Below are positions 16,270 to 24,719 of a stretch of 64,000 nt of DNA, in pieces. The translations under genes were made by a program, and so were the position numbers. The stretch is from JAUIJL01 sp965366625 (GTDB lineage Bacteria; Acidobacteriota; Thermoanaerobaculia; Multivoradales; J023). Positions within the stretch are counted from its first letter, which is position 1. Each line of letters starts with the position of its first letter. The stretch lies in contig CBDUGP010000038.1 in the NCBI GenBank assembly GCA_965366625.1, forward strand, positions 1-64,000, in the 5' to 3' direction. Under the pieces are notes generated by a model. The model had not been told where the DNA came from and searched no databases. It worked only from the letters and a program-made list of their open reading frames with translations.

Positions 16270-17988
16270 ATGAGCTTTGATTTGGACTCCTCAGACCCAG
16301 ATTCTCGCAAGACTGCCGGCATACGTTGGTGGCCCGGTTTGTTAGTGGGTCTACTGACCCTGGGAGCCTTGATCCGCGCCCATCTCGGGGAAGCGACCGA
16401 CCATCAACAACTTTTTCTCAAAACGGTCACTTTCTTGGCGCTGGGTGGGTTCGGTCTGCTGCTGTGGCTCCTGCTGCTGTCCCGACTTCCGGGTCGGGTC
16501 AGGCTCAGAATCCTCATGGCAACCATCGTAGTGGTCGGCGGGTTCGTGGGCCTCTTCAAAATTAAAGGAGTGTCTGGAAACTTAGTGCCGATCCTGGAAT
16601 TCCGTTGGGCCGGCGAATCTACCTACGAGGAAGTCCGAGGCCGAGCTCCTGCGGAAGTCTCCCCGGATGACTTTCCACAATTCATGGGCCCCAACCGCGA
16701 CGGAATCATAAGCGAGGCCCGCCTGGCGCGGGACTGGCAGAGGCAACCTCCCAAGGAGCTGTGGCGAATCGAGGTCGGCGAGGCTTGGTCCGGTTTCGCA
16801 GTGGTCGGCAATGCCGCGGTGACGTTGGAGCAGCAGGGTGAGGTGGAGGTGGTGTCGCGCTACGATCTCGCTACCGGCGAGGTGGTTTGGACCCAGGGCA
16901 TTCCGGCCAAATTCGAAACCGTCATCGGCGGAAACGGGCCGCGGTCGACCCCGACGATCCACCGCGGCACGGTCTTTGCTTTTGGCACGCTCGGGGATCT
17001 GCGAGCCCTGGACCTCAGTTCGGGAGAGCTGAAGTGGCATCGCCGGTTGCAGGACGATCACGGCGCCAAGGCGCCGGATTGGGGCTTCACGTCTTCCCCA
17101 CTGATCGTCGAACGCCTACAAGAAGAAAGCGATCTGGTGGTCGTGTCTACCGGCACCGACGGAAAGTCCTTGGTGGCCTACGACGCAAACTCCGGAGAGC
17201 CGGTCTGGGCAGGAGGCGACGATCGGGTGGGCTACTCGTCTCCTTCGCTTCATGAGCTTGGGGGCGTTCCCCAAATCGTAATTTTCAATGGAACCACCGT
17301 GGCTTCCCACTCCTCCACCGACGGCCGAGTCTTGTGGTCCCTCGATTGGCCGGGTGACCATCCCCATGTGGCACAGCCCGTAGCGTTGCCGGGCGATCGA
17401 TTGCTGATCTCGAGCGGATATGGTCACGGCTCCAAGCTGATTCGAGTTTCTCGGCAAGTTTCGGAGGCCCAAGGGACGGACTCAAATGAAACCGGTTCTG
17501 GTGAGCCCCAGACCCTGGAGTCCGGGGATTCAGAAGCTGCCGAAAAGGATTCCGAGTCGTCAGTGACTGAGTCTTCAGAGACTGGGTCTTCAGAGACCGA
17601 GGGTGAGACCACCGTTTGGTCCGTGGAAGAGCTTTGGGAGAGCCGCGGGCTCAAGGCAAAATTCGCCAATTTCGTGAGCTTCGAGGATCGGATTTATGGC
17701 CTGGATGACGGGATCTTGGTCTGCCTCGACCCGGAAACCGGCAAGAGGTGTTGGAAACGGGGTCGATATGGTCATGGCCAAATGCTGCTCGCCGGCGATT
17801 TACTGTTGGTGCAAACGGAAAAGGGCGAACTCAAGCTGATCGAGCCCAATCCCGACGAGCTGCGCGAGCTGGCTGAGCTGAAGGTCTTGGACGGCAAGAG
17901 TTGGAACACCATGGCGCTGTCCGGCAATCGTTTGCTCTTGCGCAACGCCGAGCAGGCGGTTTGTTTGGAGCTGCCCCAAGCCGAGTGA
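16270..17988 (+). CDS. Membrane-anchored PQQ-type beta-propeller protein
   Basis: A 572-residue protein. Three hydrophobic helices lie near residues 22-38, 54-75 and 80-100. They are followed by FPQFMGPNRDGI, the entry motif of quinoprotein-like propellers common in Planctomycetes and Acidobacteria. The propeller has repeated blades (YDLATGEVVWTQ, LDLSSGELKWH, YDANSGEPVWAGG, LDPETGKRCWKR), each with the D..TG...W pattern. An acidic Ser/Glu-rich insertion (about 395-445) is partly made of SETGSSET-type repeats. The domain resembles BamB-like or PQQ dehydrogenase folds, but no catalytic calcium site was identified, so an enzymatic role is not assumed. Its stop lies 9 bp from the convergent TIR gene. 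Confidence 0.82.
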   Translation: MSFDLDSSDPDSRKTAGIRWWPGLLVGLLTLGALIRAHLGEATDHQQLFLKTVTFLALGGFGLLLWLLLLSRLPGRVRLRILMATIVVVGGFVGLFKIKGVSGNLVPILEFRWAGESTYEEVRGRAPAEVSPDDFPQFMGPNRDGIISEARLARDWQRQPPKELWRIEVGEAWSGFAVVGNAAVTLEQQGEVEVVSRYDLATGEVVWTQGIPAKFETVIGGNGPRSTPTIHRGTVFAFGTLGDLRALDLSSGELKWHRRLQDDHGAKAPDWGFTSSPLIVERLQEESDLVVVSTGTDGKSLVAYDANSGEPVWAGGDDRVGYSSPSLHELGGVPQIVIFNGTTVASHSSTDGRVLWSLDWPGDHPHVAQPVALPGDRLLISSGYGHGSKLIRVSRQVSEAQGTDSNETGSGEPQTLESGDSEAAEKDSESSVTESSETGSSETEGETTVWSVEELWESRGLKAKFANFVSFEDRIYGLDDGILVCLDPETGKRCWKRGRYGHGQMLLAGDLLLVQTEKGELKLIEPNPDELRELAELKVLDGKSWNTMALSGNRLLLRNAEQAVCLELPQAE

Positions 17989-17997
17989 GGGCATCCA

Positions 17998-20550
17998 TCA
18001 AAGCTTGGCGCCGGCGGGACCCAGATTGGGTACCACCCGTTGGGTCAACAAATGGCGAATTTGGCTGACGCTGCTGGTGGTCATGAGCTGCTGGAGCTCC
18101 TGGCCGTCCAAGCCGGCATAGGTCGAGGAGCCGTCGAAGGTCTTGAGCAAAGTCGACTTGAGGTCGGCTAAGGTTTCATGCAGGGATTGGTATTCCTGCT
18201 CCAGGTGCTGCCGAGCCGCTTCCTCTCCCAGCTCTTCGACTAAGCCGACCTGGATTTCCCTCAGGTACACGTTGTCGGGGTGGTTGAGCTGGTGATCGAG
18301 GCAAATCAGCTCGAAGGGGCTGCTGTCCTCGGCCTCCTGGATCCAAGAAACCAACCGGCGAGCGGCGCCGCCGAAGCTCGAAAGCACGAAGACCGGTTTA
18401 CCTGCGCGGTGCATTTGGCAGATCCCCTCCAACACCCCGGAGGCGAACCCGCTCCAGCCGTAGGGCTTCCCACCCAAAGCCACCATGGCTTCGGAGTCTT
18501 CGGCGATCCTGCGGCGCATGGCGCTCAAGCTCCGGCCTCGCCAGAGGGCTCGTTGCGATTCAGTCATCTGATCTTGGGACTCGCCTTCGGATAGGTCTTC
18601 GGCGCGCACGTCATGGAAAGTGCAAAGACCGTGCAGGTCGGCGCGGGTGGCGGTGTCGGTGCTCTGGTAGAAATCCCAGGCTTGATAACTGTGGACGAAG
18701 GTCTCCGGTTGAGCTTCCGACCGATGGGAGACTTCATGGCTACCGGAGAACATCATGCCGGCCGCGTCGAGCACCGAGACCAAAAATTCCCGGGTTTGGG
18801 TGCGCAACAACACACCCCCGTATGAGAGCCGGGCCCGGGCTCCGATCAAAGCAGTGGCAAGCCGATACACGGCATCGTCGAGGTGCTCGGGGCCATAACC
18901 CAGGGCATAGAGTTCGTCGAGCTCCGGATCACCGACAGAAAGGGCGACCATCGGAGCACGGTCCAGCTGAAGCTCATCGAATTCCGGATCTTTGCGCAGG
19001 GAAGTCGGCTGGTGGTCGGGGTTGCGAAATTCCATCGCCAGCTCTTCCACCGACATGAATTGAACGGATTCTCCCCAATAATTTTGTAGGCGCAGCTCGT
19101 CACTTTGGGCCAGACCGTGACCGGGGTAGATCACCAAGGACCTATCCAGGGGACTCCGAGTTTTGGCCTTGCCGTCGCTCTCTTGGGGTTTTCGAGCGGG
19201 ATAGGCCCATTCCATCAGGGTATAGGGATCGGGAACCCAGGTTAGGAAGTGGACCTCCAGCTCTTCTCCATCCGCAGCCTGCCGATGGCGTCCCGTGTGT
19301 CGGGCCAACAGGAGGGCATGGCGAGCCTGAATCTCCGCCCGCAGGGCTTCCAACATGACTCGGTCGAGGATCTCGGCGATGGCCTCCGGATCGTCTCGCC
19401 AACGGACGATCGGCGTGCCAGACATCTCCGGCAGCAGCCGGCTCCAACCCTGGCCCAGGGTGTCGACAATGACTGTCGGCTGGATCCACCAAATGCAATC
19501 CAACGCCCAGGCCTCTCCGGCAGTCGACCGATTCGGCGGACTCTGCTCGGGGCCGCCCGGCTCGGGGCGAAACACGGTGCTGATCTTTCGAGGATGCCTT
19601 GCCCGGCGGATTTCCTCCCGGCACCAATACCTAGACGCGTAGAGATCCCCGAAGATGGCGATGAACGCGGCCGTGCGCTCGCCGGCTGCCGACACCATGG
19701 GATCTTGCCAATGGGCGCCCCAATCCAAATCGGTGGTGTCGAAAAAGGTGTCGATCTGCCCTTGATTGAGGGCCTCCGCGCGGATTTTTTCCGCCACGCC
19801 GACACCGCTTTCACGGTCCCCCTTGGCATGGCTCAAGAAAACGGACCTGGGCAGGAGATCCGCCCTGAGAGGGTCCCGGCGCAGGCGCAGCTCGCGTACC
19901 AAGGTTTGAACCAGGAAGCGACGAATCCGTTGGGCACGACGATCCCGGCGGCGCAGTGCGGCTTGTTCGGGATCCACTCCCCGATCGTCGTCGTCCCAGC
20001 GGTCGACGCGCACCGCATTGATGGCGCTGATCACGGGGGCCAGGCGCGAGATGCTCGAGTGGAGCTGGACCGGGATCAGCAACACCCGGCCGCCGGCTTG
20101 CCGGGGTCGTGTTGGCGGGCCACCGCTGTCGTCTTGCGGCAAGCTCTGGCGATGGAGCTTGCCGACGCCGTAAAGCCAACCGCGCCAATCCCCATCGTTG
20201 ACCATGTGCTCGTCGACCAAGGGTATGACCACATTGATCTCGGCATGCTCGAATTGAATCGGACGATGCGGGCTCTCCCAGTCGGACTGGTTTCCGGGCT
20301 CGTCCTGCTCGCGGCTTTCGGCGCCGCCGTAGGTCTCATGGATCTTCGAGGAATAGCGGGGTGTCAAGGGGCCGCAGCGATAGTAGACCGGCACCCCGGC
20401 TCCCGACCGCTCCACCGCCGTGCTGGGTTTTCGGAACCAATCGTAGACGGCCTTGGCTAAGTGAGCACCGTCCGTACAGTCGGGATGCCAGGCTACGTAG
20501 ATGGTCAAGGGGCCGGTGGGACCGGGACCTCGGTGCTTTTTGTTCGCCAT
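17998..20550 (-). CDS. TIR-TIR-SLOG multidomain protein, candidate immune effector
   Basis: An 850-residue protein with three nucleotide-related regions. The first (about 10-215) is TIR-like: IYVAWHPDCTDGAHLAKAVYD, PVYYR, and a VVIPLVDEHMV segment; it lacks an obvious catalytic Glu. The second (about 235-400) is a clearer TIR domain: VFLSHAKGD, FFDTTDLDWGAHW, FIAIFGDLYASRYWCREEI, with candidate NADase glutamates near 312-313 in the WCREE motif. The third (about 535-760) is SLOG-like: LSVGDPELDEL, GPEHLDDAVYRLATALI, ARLSYGGVL and VFVLSSFGGAARRL. TIR domains often cleave NAD+ and SLOG domains bind nucleotide-derived signals (as in Thoeris ThsA). No second defence gene is adjacent. ATG chosen over an upstream GTG because AAGGGTG precedes it. 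Confidence 0.78.
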   Translation of the reverse strand: MANKKHRGPGPTGPLTIYVAWHPDCTDGAHLAKAVYDWFRKPSTAVERSGAGVPVYYRCGPLTPRYSSKIHETYGGAESREQDEPGNQSDWESPHRPIQFEHAEINVVIPLVDEHMVNDGDWRGWLYGVGKLHRQSLPQDDSGGPPTRPRQAGGRVLLIPVQLHSSISRLAPVISAINAVRVDRWDDDDRGVDPEQAALRRRDRRAQRIRRFLVQTLVRELRLRRDPLRADLLPRSVFLSHAKGDRESGVGVAEKIRAEALNQGQIDTFFDTTDLDWGAHWQDPMVSAAGERTAAFIAIFGDLYASRYWCREEIRRARHPRKISTVFRPEPGGPEQSPPNRSTAGEAWALDCIWWIQPTVIVDTLGQGWSRLLPEMSGTPIVRWRDDPEAIAEILDRVMLEALRAEIQARHALLLARHTGRHRQAADGEELEVHFLTWVPDPYTLMEWAYPARKPQESDGKAKTRSPLDRSLVIYPGHGLAQSDELRLQNYWGESVQFMSVEELAMEFRNPDHQPTSLRKDPEFDELQLDRAPMVALSVGDPELDELYALGYGPEHLDDAVYRLATALIGARARLSYGGVLLRTQTREFLVSVLDAAGMMFSGSHEVSHRSEAQPETFVHSYQAWDFYQSTDTATRADLHGLCTFHDVRAEDLSEGESQDQMTESQRALWRGRSLSAMRRRIAEDSEAMVALGGKPYGWSGFASGVLEGICQMHRAGKPVFVLSSFGGAARRLVSWIQEAEDSSPFELICLDHQLNHPDNVYLREIQVGLVEELGEEAARQHLEQEYQSLHETLADLKSTLLKTFDGSSTYAGLDGQELQQLMTTSSVSQIRHLLTQRVVPNLGPAGAKL

Positions 20551-20610
20551 TCGCTTGTTCACCCTTGTGGTCGGAAGGAAGACTGCTCTCGATGGGTTTG
20601 ATGGGTTGGT

Positions 20611-21765
20611 TCATCGTTTGCCGGCAAAAACCTGAACCCAAAGAATCTTGAAGTCGCCGTCCTTTTCGCCCAGGGCCATGCCAGTGCCGATTTCCCTCAA
20701 TTTTCGGTGGAGGATGTTGGCGCGGTGTCCCGGGCTGGCCATCCAGCCCTCCATCACCTGTTCCACTCCGGTTTGGCCGCTACCCAAATTCTCGGCAACC
20801 CGAGGCGGTTCATAGCCGATTCTGTTTACCCGATCCCGGACCGATTTTCCTTCGGGAGAGGTATGGCCATAAAAACCACGTTCGAGCATATCTTCTGCGT
20901 ATTTTTGAGCCACGCGATCCAACGCAGGGTGGCTATCGAGAGGGCGTAGGCGCAGCTTGCGTCGCTCTTGATTGACGAGAGTTAGAACCTGTTCGCGTAC
21001 TTTTGAGAGATCGCTCAGAGGTCGAGTGGCGTCTAAATAGTAGGCGACCCTGGAGGTGGCCGCGATGAGGTAGTAGAACCTGAGGCGCCCGAAGTCGGCG
21101 CTGCCGATGCCGAGATGTTGCAGACTCGGGTTGTGGAGATTGTCAAAGGTGTGACGTGCACGGACCATCCATGAGTCGACCCATGGCCCCGGCTCACCGG
21201 CTCCACCGGCGTAATAGGTGGTGGTGATTTCGAAGTAGATATAACCGCGCGCTTCGAGCAAGGCGGCAGCTCGGTCCGCGGACAGGTCGACCCCCAACCA
21301 ACTGCCCGAGCGGACCACCTCATCGGCAAAGGTCTGAGCCACTGCTTGGACGTCGGGGTGGCGAAGGAAAGGCTGCAAGCCGAGCGCGATCCGTTCGTTC
21401 TGGATTCGTTGCGCCAAATAGGCCGAGATGGGATCGGAATCCGCGACCCTAGGAGAGGCAGGTTCGGCGTCGGTCTCTACGTTGGTCTCTACGTTGGTCT
21501 CTACGTCGGTCTCTACGTCGGTCTTGAAGTCGGTTCCTTGACCCAACGAAACCGCCGCCGTCGTTGAGCAAAACCAAAGAAGGCAGATGGCTGCCGCTCG
21601 CAACCATCTGCCTTCTACTGGGGACCTAGCAGTCTCGGACTTAGCAGTCTCGGACCTAGCAGTCTCGACCGCGTTCGCGTTGACCACTACCGAGCCGGCC
21701 ACGGACCGTGGGCGTTCATTGGGCGGTCTTCTCCACCGCACGGAGGTCGGCTGGGATCCGTTCAC
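20611..21765 (-). CDS. Double-CAP (SCP/PR-1) domain secreted protein
   Basis: A 384-residue protein with two CAP-superfamily regions. The first (about 110-240, IQNERIALGLQPFLRHPDVQAVAQTFADEVVRSG... HNPSLQHLGIGSA) is degenerate. The second (about 250-384) has the canonical LVNQERRKLRLRPL, ALDRVAQKYAEDM, GHTSPEG, VAENL, WMASPGHRANIL and IGTGMA elements. A hydrophobic, signal-anchor-like stretch lies near 53-72 after a 50-residue N-terminal extension that contains SETAK/SETAR repeats; VETD/VETN repeats follow it. Both repeats are coded by tandem DNA. The GTG start overlaps the TGA of the upstream oxidoreductase (GTGA). The biochemical role of bacterial CAP proteins is mostly unknown. Confidence 0.88.
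   Translation of the reverse strand: MNGSQPTSVRWRRPPNERPRSVAGSVVVNANAVETARSETAKSETARSPVEGRWLRAAAICLLWFCSTTAAVSLGQGTDFKTDVETDVETNVETNVETDAEPASPRVADSDPISAYLAQRIQNERIALGLQPFLRHPDVQAVAQTFADEVVRSGSWLGVDLSADRAAALLEARGYIYFEITTTYYAGGAGEPGPWVDSWMVRARHTFDNLHNPSLQHLGIGSADFGRLRFYYLIAATSRVAYYLDATRPLSDLSKVREQVLTLVNQERRKLRLRPLDSHPALDRVAQKYAEDMLERGFYGHTSPEGKSVRDRVNRIGYEPPRVAENLGSGQTGVEQVMEGWMASPGHRANILHRKLREIGTGMALGEKDGDFKILWVQVFAGKR
21469..21528. repeat. 12-bp in-frame repeat in the CAP gene
   Basis: Five near-identical copies of gt(c/t)ggtctctac; the fifth diverges at its end. Encodes a VETD/VETN tetrapeptide repeat just after the signal-anchor segment. Confidence 0.9.
21622..21666. repeat. 15-bp in-frame repeat in the CAP gene N-terminus
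   Basis: Three copies of ggac(c/t)tagcagtctc encode an SETA(R/K) pentapeptide repeat in the N-terminal extension. Confidence 0.88.
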
Positions 21766-23203
21766 TCGTAGGTGATAAATCCAGGGTTCATGATGCCGTC
21801 GGGGTCAAAGGTCTTCTTCGCTGCCTTGAATCTTTCCCAGGTCTCGGTGCCGAAGTGGTTCTCCCAATCCTCGGGGGTGTTGAAGGTGATGTACCCCGAC
21901 AAGTAACGCTTGCCGCCGTAGCCGATGGAAAGCTTGCTGACCATGTCGAGGTTTTCGAGCGCCATGTCGAGAAATTGAGGCGGAACCGCCGGCAAGATGC
22001 CCCAACCCATGACGAAATCTCCGCCCGGATGTTTGAAGAAAGGCACGTCGGAAGTATCACCACGGGAGGGCCAGAGCAGGATGTGTCCCGCCGGGCCCAG
22101 GCTTTGGGGCGGCAAGTTGTCGAGCGCGAATTCGATGAACTCTTGGGCTTTGTCCCACGGCAATACGGATTCCATCCAAGGGTGGGCCATTTGCCAATTG
22201 CCGGAGTTGTGCCAGATCTCGAAGACCGGCTCTAGTCGACGACAGAATTCTTCTTGGGTGTATTCGTCGGTTTGCAGGTGGCGATGGAAGTTGAGGTCCT
22301 TGAGCAGCTCTTCGTCGTTCGGCTCCTCTCCTTCCTCGTACTCCACGGTCAAGAACATGGGGTAGGTCCAATAGGCGTAGAGCTGAGCACCCTCCCTCAA
22401 TTTCAAGCCGTCACCGATTCGTTTCATGAAGATCGGGCACGGGGCACAGCGGGACTCGAGGGTGTGGAAGCGGGTGTCGTTCGGATCCATGACGCTTTCT
22501 GCGTCTTTCATGAACACACCGAGGTCGTCGTAGAGCAGGTGGTACATGCGGATCTTCTGCAGCGGCGCAGCTTGGTTTTCACCCGGGTGATGATGCCGAA
22601 TTGGCTGAGCCCGGAGCGTACGCTGTTGAATAGGTCGGCATTCTCTTCCCGCGAGCAAGTGACGATGTCACCGGCTCCGGTGACCACCTCAAGTTCGATG
22701 GCGCTGTCGGCTTGGGTGCCGTATTTGTAGGAAGCGACACCGAGACCTGCCACTGAAGTGGTTCCGGCAATACTCACCCCGAGATTGTTGGTGAGCACCG
22801 GGGGCACAAAACCCATCGGCACGACTTTGACCACCAGATCGTGCCAAACCACCCCACCGTCACAATCGGCGTAAAGTTCATCTTCGTTGATGCTGTGGAT
22901 GGTTTGCATGGCGCTGGTATCGACCACCACACCGCCGTTGGTGGTGCTTTGCCCGGTCTGGGTATGGCCTTGGCCACGGGCCACGATCGGAACCTTGAAT
23001 TTTCGGCAGTAGCGAATCACCTCTGCGACTTCTGCGGCGTTGGTGCAACGGGCGATGGCGCCGGGGGTTTGGAAGACCACCTTGCCGAAGTCGGTCTCAA
23101 ATTTTGAGCGCTCGTCTGCACGTAAATCGATACGGTCGCCGAATGCCTCGGCAAGTCCTTGGATAGCTTTCGACAAAGCCTCTCCTTCGGCCATGGAACT
23201 CAT
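21762..23203 (-). pseudogene. FAD-linked oxidoreductase broken by a frameshift
   Basis: Two overlapping frames together make one FAD_binding_4 oxidoreductase of about 480 residues. The first (from the ATG with GGAAG ribosome site) covers the FAD domain: PIVARGQGHTQTGQ, GGVVVDTSAM, LTNNLGVSIAGTTSVAGLG and FGIITRVKTKLR. The product then shifts near 22560-22575 into the other frame at APLQKIRMYHLLYDDL and runs to the C-terminal FDPDGIMNPGF, a typical end of cytokinin-dehydrogenase/VAO-like enzymes. Loss of one C in a CGCC(C)GCTG context would explain it. Without the shift the first frame ends after 231 codons with a nonsense tail. It could be a true pseudogene, an assembly error or, less likely, programmed frameshifting. 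The substrate is not predictable. Confidence 0.82.
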
Positions 23204-23366
23204 ATTTCTTCCTTTTCAGTAGGGTATTCGTTGCTGGAGCTCGGATGCTCAATCTGGGTGGGAGAACCGTCGACGGGCCGTTGAGCAGCTAGGGTGGCTC
23301 TCTGGGCTCTCTTCGTGGGATCGCTGGATTCGGTTTCGGGCGGCGGGGCCATATCTCGCCGGACCT

Positions 23367-23717
23367 TTAAGGGGCCGCGGAGCCTTCCGCGTGCAGGGCA
23401 GCGTCGAGATCGGGATAGGTCGGAAAGAGTCCGTCGATCTGGGCGACCTTGAGCAGCTTGCAGATGCGATCCGAAGGTGAAACCAGGATCAGCTTTCGGT
23501 CGCGCTCGGCGAAGCGGGAAAGGTATCCCACCAGCTCGCCGATTCCCGTCGAATCGATGTAGTTGATCTTCGACAGATCCAAGAGCACATGCCCTTCATC
23601 TCTTTCTAAGGTTCGTTCTAGGCTCTGAACCAAAAACTCGGCGCTTTGGCCGAGCTTAATGATGCCTTCCACGCTCAAGAGCACCATCTCGTCCACTCGT
23701 CGCTTGTCGATGATCAC
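23367..23717 (-). CDS. STAS-domain anti-sigma factor antagonist
   Basis: A 116-residue single STAS domain of the SpoIIAA/RsbV type. The phosphorylatable serine lies in INYIDSTGIGELVGYL (DSTG motif), preceded by the LLDLS strand. Such proteins release sigma factors or control partner kinases depending on Ser phosphorylation by RsbW-type kinases and dephosphorylation by PP2C-type phosphatases. A SpoIIE-type phosphatase is encoded about 20 kb away, but no RsbW-like kinase is near, so a partnership is conjecture. It is not overlapped with neighbours. Confidence 0.9.
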   Translation of the reverse strand: MIIDKRRVDEMVLLSVEGIIKLGQSAEFLVQSLERTLERDEGHVLLDLSKINYIDSTGIGELVGYLSRFAERDRKLILVSPSDRICKLLKVAQIDGLFPTYPDLDAALHAEGSAAP

Positions 23718-23934
23718 GTCGAGGATCGTCCATTTGAGAAAAAAAGTCGTCGGAGCGCCCGAACTCTTCTGCGGTTGGGCTCGGTCGGTCCGGGGCTTCC
23801 AGGAAACGCCGCAACTCTAACATAATCCCTTGTCCTAGAAGGCTGGGCCGGTCTGCTCTATCCAGGCCCTAATGGAGGACGAGGTGTAAGGCACAGAGGT
23901 CTCTCCGAAGTGCTTGCCGGTATAAGATGCCTCC

Positions 23935-24396
23935 ATGATTCGCCTGGGCATCGTTTCGGATACACACGGTCAATTGCGGTCGCGCGTTTTAGAGCAATTG
24001 GACGGATGCGACCGCATTTTGCACGCCGGAGACGTGGGTGATGCCACGATTCTCGACCGCTTGGGCGAACTCGCACCCACGGACGCCGTGCGGGGCAATG
24101 TCGATTTCGGGGATCGGCTGAGCGCGTTGCCGGCGGTGATTTCCGGCTCAGCTGAGCAGGTCGCCTATCGCATGATCCACCAACGGGAGCATGTTCCCGT
24201 CGACTGGCAGAGTTCGGCGCAGTTGATTATTTATGGCCACAACCATCGACCCGAACTCGAGTGGCGCGGGCGCACCCTGTGGTTAAACCCGGGGGCGGCG
24301 GGCCCGCGCCGATTCCACCTACCCCTGACCGTCGCCGTGGTCACGATCCACGAATCCCAGATGGTGCCGGAGATCTTTTCGGTGGAGCCCGAATGA
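23935..24396 (+). CDS. YfcE/MJ0936-type metallophosphodiesterase
   Basis: A compact calcineurin-like phosphoesterase of 153 residues, the usual size for the YfcE/MJ0936 family. Metal-binding motifs are all present in order: GIVSDTHG (near 5-12), HAGDVG (near 31), RGNVD (near 55), YGHNHRPE (near 99) and LNPGAAGPRR. Members hydrolyse phosphodiesters in vitro with Mn2+; the physiological substrate is unclear. It is the first gene of a coupled group: its TGA overlaps the next ATG (ATGA). Confidence 0.93.
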   Translation: MIRLGIVSDTHGQLRSRVLEQLDGCDRILHAGDVGDATILDRLGELAPTDAVRGNVDFGDRLSALPAVISGSAEQVAYRMIHQREHVPVDWQSSAQLIIYGHNHRPELEWRGRTLWLNPGAAGPRRFHLPLTVAVVTIHESQMVPEIFSVEPE

Positions 24397-24719
24397 GCTT
24401 AAACGACCTGACCTTGGAGGACCCGGCTCTCTGGATCGCCTTGATCACCATGGTCGGCGCTGTCACCTTGGTTGCAGCGGTAGCGAAAAACGTGGTGTCG
24501 AGGTTGCGGTCTCGTTCCCAGGAGCTTCGCGAGCAGGACGAGCTGCTTTCCCGTCGGTGCGACGAACTCAGCCATCGACTCGATCAATGGACCACCCGAG
24601 ATCGCATCGATCATTTGTCGGATCTGGTGCGTGCGGGAGTGCGCGGGGGTCGGTTGGAGCCGGAGGTCGGTCGTCAGCTCGAAGCTTACCTCCGAGAATT
24701 GCGCTCCCCCGAGGCCTGA
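24393..24719 (+). CDS. Small single-span membrane protein with coiled coil
   Basis: A 108-residue protein of unknown function. The start ATG overlaps the stop of the phosphodiesterase gene, and its own TGA overlaps the ATG of the glycosyltransferase (TGATG), so the three genes are translationally coupled. One membrane helix (WIALITMVGAVTLVAAVA, about 14-31) is followed by a charged R/E/Q-rich helical region (about 35-100) typical of a short cytoplasmic coiled coil. No family was recognised. Longer upstream readings of this frame are antisense-free but lack coding character. Confidence 0.7.
   Translation: MSLNDLTLEDPALWIALITMVGAVTLVAAVAKNVVSRLRSRSQELREQDELLSRRCDELSHRLDQWTTRDRIDHLSDLVRAGVRGGRLEPEVGRQLEAYLRELRSPEA

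Noticed and set aside
19249..20460. 403-codon plus-strand frame opposite the TIR-SLOG gene
   Set aside because: Antisense shadow with no protein-like pattern.
23367..23717. Assigning the STAS protein as partner of the SpoIIE-type phosphatase at 44.3 kb
   Set aside because: They are 20 kb apart and no RsbW-type kinase is present; kept only as a possibility.
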